Source: an uncultured Oribacterium sp. | GTDB lineage: Bacteria; Bacillota; Clostridia; Lachnospirales; Lachnospiraceae | Length of the DNA stretch: 6,354 bases | Assembly (NCBI GenBank): GCA_937927445.1 | Contig: CALAOB010000025.1 | Coordinates: forward strand, 1-6,354 | Direction: 5' to 3' | Part shown: positions 5,489 to 6,354 of the stretch, piece after piece | Layout of the letters: the number at the start of each line of letters is the position of its first letter | How positions within the stretch are numbered: position 1 is the first letter of the stretch | Program-made: the position numbers and the translations under genes | Notes under the pieces: generated by a model | What the model was told of the DNA's origin: nothing | Database searches by the model: none | Seen by the model: only the letters and a program-made list of their open reading frames with translations

Positions 5489-6354
5489 TTACTGGTACTC
5501 CTCGATCCGGTCTGTGCGGAGCACGAGGATGCGGACGTTTTCGTCGAAGCGTTCGCGGATGATGCCGGCGATTTCGTCGGTGTAGCCCGGGGCGACGATG
5601 AGGATCTCGTCGACCGGATGGGCGACGGCGTAGTCCGGGGCCACGATCGGGATGTGCGAGGCCGGCGAGAACCGCCCCTGCTTGAACGGGGCAGAGTCGA
5701 TGATGTACTCTACTCTTCCACCGAGCTTCGTGGTGGCGGCGAGGGTGAAGCCCTGGTGGCTCGCACCCCAGATGGCCATGGTCCGACGACTCTCCGAGAG
5801 GTGGTCGATGTGTGCATTGACCGAGGCAGAGAGACGGTCGTAGCTGTCGCGCAGGGCGGACACGTCGATGAGGCGGCCGCTGTAGTGGAGCTCGCTGAGC
5901 TCGTCCGGGTCGGCCTTCCGCACGATGGCCTCAATCGTGTCACGGTTCACGAGGTCCATGCTGAGAAGCTCAAAGCCGCAGTCCTGCAGGAGCTTCTGGA
6001 GCGTGAACTCGGTGTAGTTCGCGATGTGGTCGCGGAGCAGCTCGTAGTAGCCGTTGTAGCGGAGGATGTACTCGAAGCTCGGGACAGTGATGAGACCGAG
6101 GGCCTGTGGCTTCAGGTTGTGCCAGATGTTCCGGAGCATGTCGCACGGGTCCGGCTGATGCTCGAGGAAGTTGAACTGCACGAAGGCGTCAAACGGGCCC
6201 TCCGGGTAGCGCACGTCGCCGGTCGCGAAGCCCTCGTAGACGCGATACTTTTTATCGGCAGAGGCATTGGCCTCCGCAACGAGGGACGGCTTATGCTCGA
6301 TGCCGACGAGGTGGAGCGGCGCGGCGTTCGGCTGACCGGACAGCGGATCACGCT
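5489..6354 (-). CDS. Sugar C-methyltransferase-like SAM-dependent methyltransferase (5' end cut by window edge)
   Basis: 287 codons are visible and the frame is open to the right edge, so the start and the first part of the SAM-binding domain (including the glycine-rich loop) lie outside. What remains is the end of a class I methyltransferase fold: FDAFVQFNFLEHQPDP (54-69 of the visible part) is the post-SAM region with the conserved hydrophobic-x-EH motif. A C-terminal domain of the C-methyltransferase type (Methyltransf_14) follows. It contains IWGASHQGFT (194-203), YIIDSAPFKQGR (216-227) and HIPI (233-236), the last two matching that family's 'D-x-x-P-x-KQGR' and 'HIPI' blocks. Known members put a methyl group on carbon 3 or 5 of nucleotide-bound deoxy-keto sugars. 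An internal GTG at 6214 could mimic a start but has homologous protein upstream in frame. The TAA is directly followed by the ribosome binding site of the dehydrogenase gene. Confidence 0.85.
   Translation of the reverse strand, partial: RDPLSGQPNAAPLHLVGIEHKPSLVAEANASADKKYRVYEGFATGDVRYPEGPFDAFVQFNFLEHQPDPCDMLRNIWHNLKPQALGLITVPSFEYILRYNGYYELLRDHIANYTEFTLQKLLQDCGFELLSMDLVNRDTIEAIVRKADPDELSELHYSGRLIDVSALRDSYDRLSASVNAHIDHLSESRRTMAIWGASHQGFTLAATTKLGGRVEYIIDSAPFKQGRFSPASHIPIVAPDYAVAHPVDEILIVAPGYTDEIAGIIRERFDENVRILVLRTDRIEEYQ

Overview
The window is a stretch of bacterial surface-polysaccharide (or other glycan) biosynthesis genes, all read on the minus strand, interrupted by one foreign-looking regulatory gene. 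Reading in the direction of transcription (right to left) the order is: a sugar C-methyltransferase-like gene cut by the right edge (5489-6354), an NADP(H)-type zinc alcohol dehydrogenase (4210-5475), a 400-bp AT-rich gap, an AlbA_2/Schlafen-type ATP-binding regulator (2358-3809), a 235-bp gap, a DPM1/GtrB-like membrane glycosyltransferase (1148-2122), and a large family-2 glycosyltransferase cut by the left edge (1-1132).

The four outer genes are GC-rich with strong C/G third-base preference and are closely packed in pairs, 13 bp and 15 bp apart, each downstream member having its own AAAGGA-type ribosome binding site. They probably form two operon segments of one glycan locus. The purine-rich Shine-Dalgarno sites, a UUG start and the family types fit a Gram-positive-lineage bacterium with a GC-rich genome (a Negativicutes such as a Selenomonas relative, or a GC-rich Lachnospiraceae). 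The sequence alone does not settle the taxon.

The central block, about 2312 to 4160, differs in base composition. It carries the AlbA_2 ATPase with its own promoter and its own G.U-containing terminator. Upstream of that gene lies an array of about ten degenerate copies of an ATTTG(T)RCTTTTG-like motif, repeating about every 20 bp, two units of which contain the gene's promoter. Beyond the array is a short promoter-plus-terminator unit that would make an RNA of about 85-90 nt. Its layout resembles the antisense RNA of Firmicutes holin-like (Hol_Tox) type I toxin-antitoxin loci, but no intact toxin ORF is present.

The likely picture is an autonomous, self-regulated accessory gene inserted between two halves of a polysaccharide operon. 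The repeat array plus winged-helix ATPase, and the small RNA candidate, are the parts most worth following up. The leader of the membrane glycosyltransferase also has an unusual run of GC-rich palindromes.
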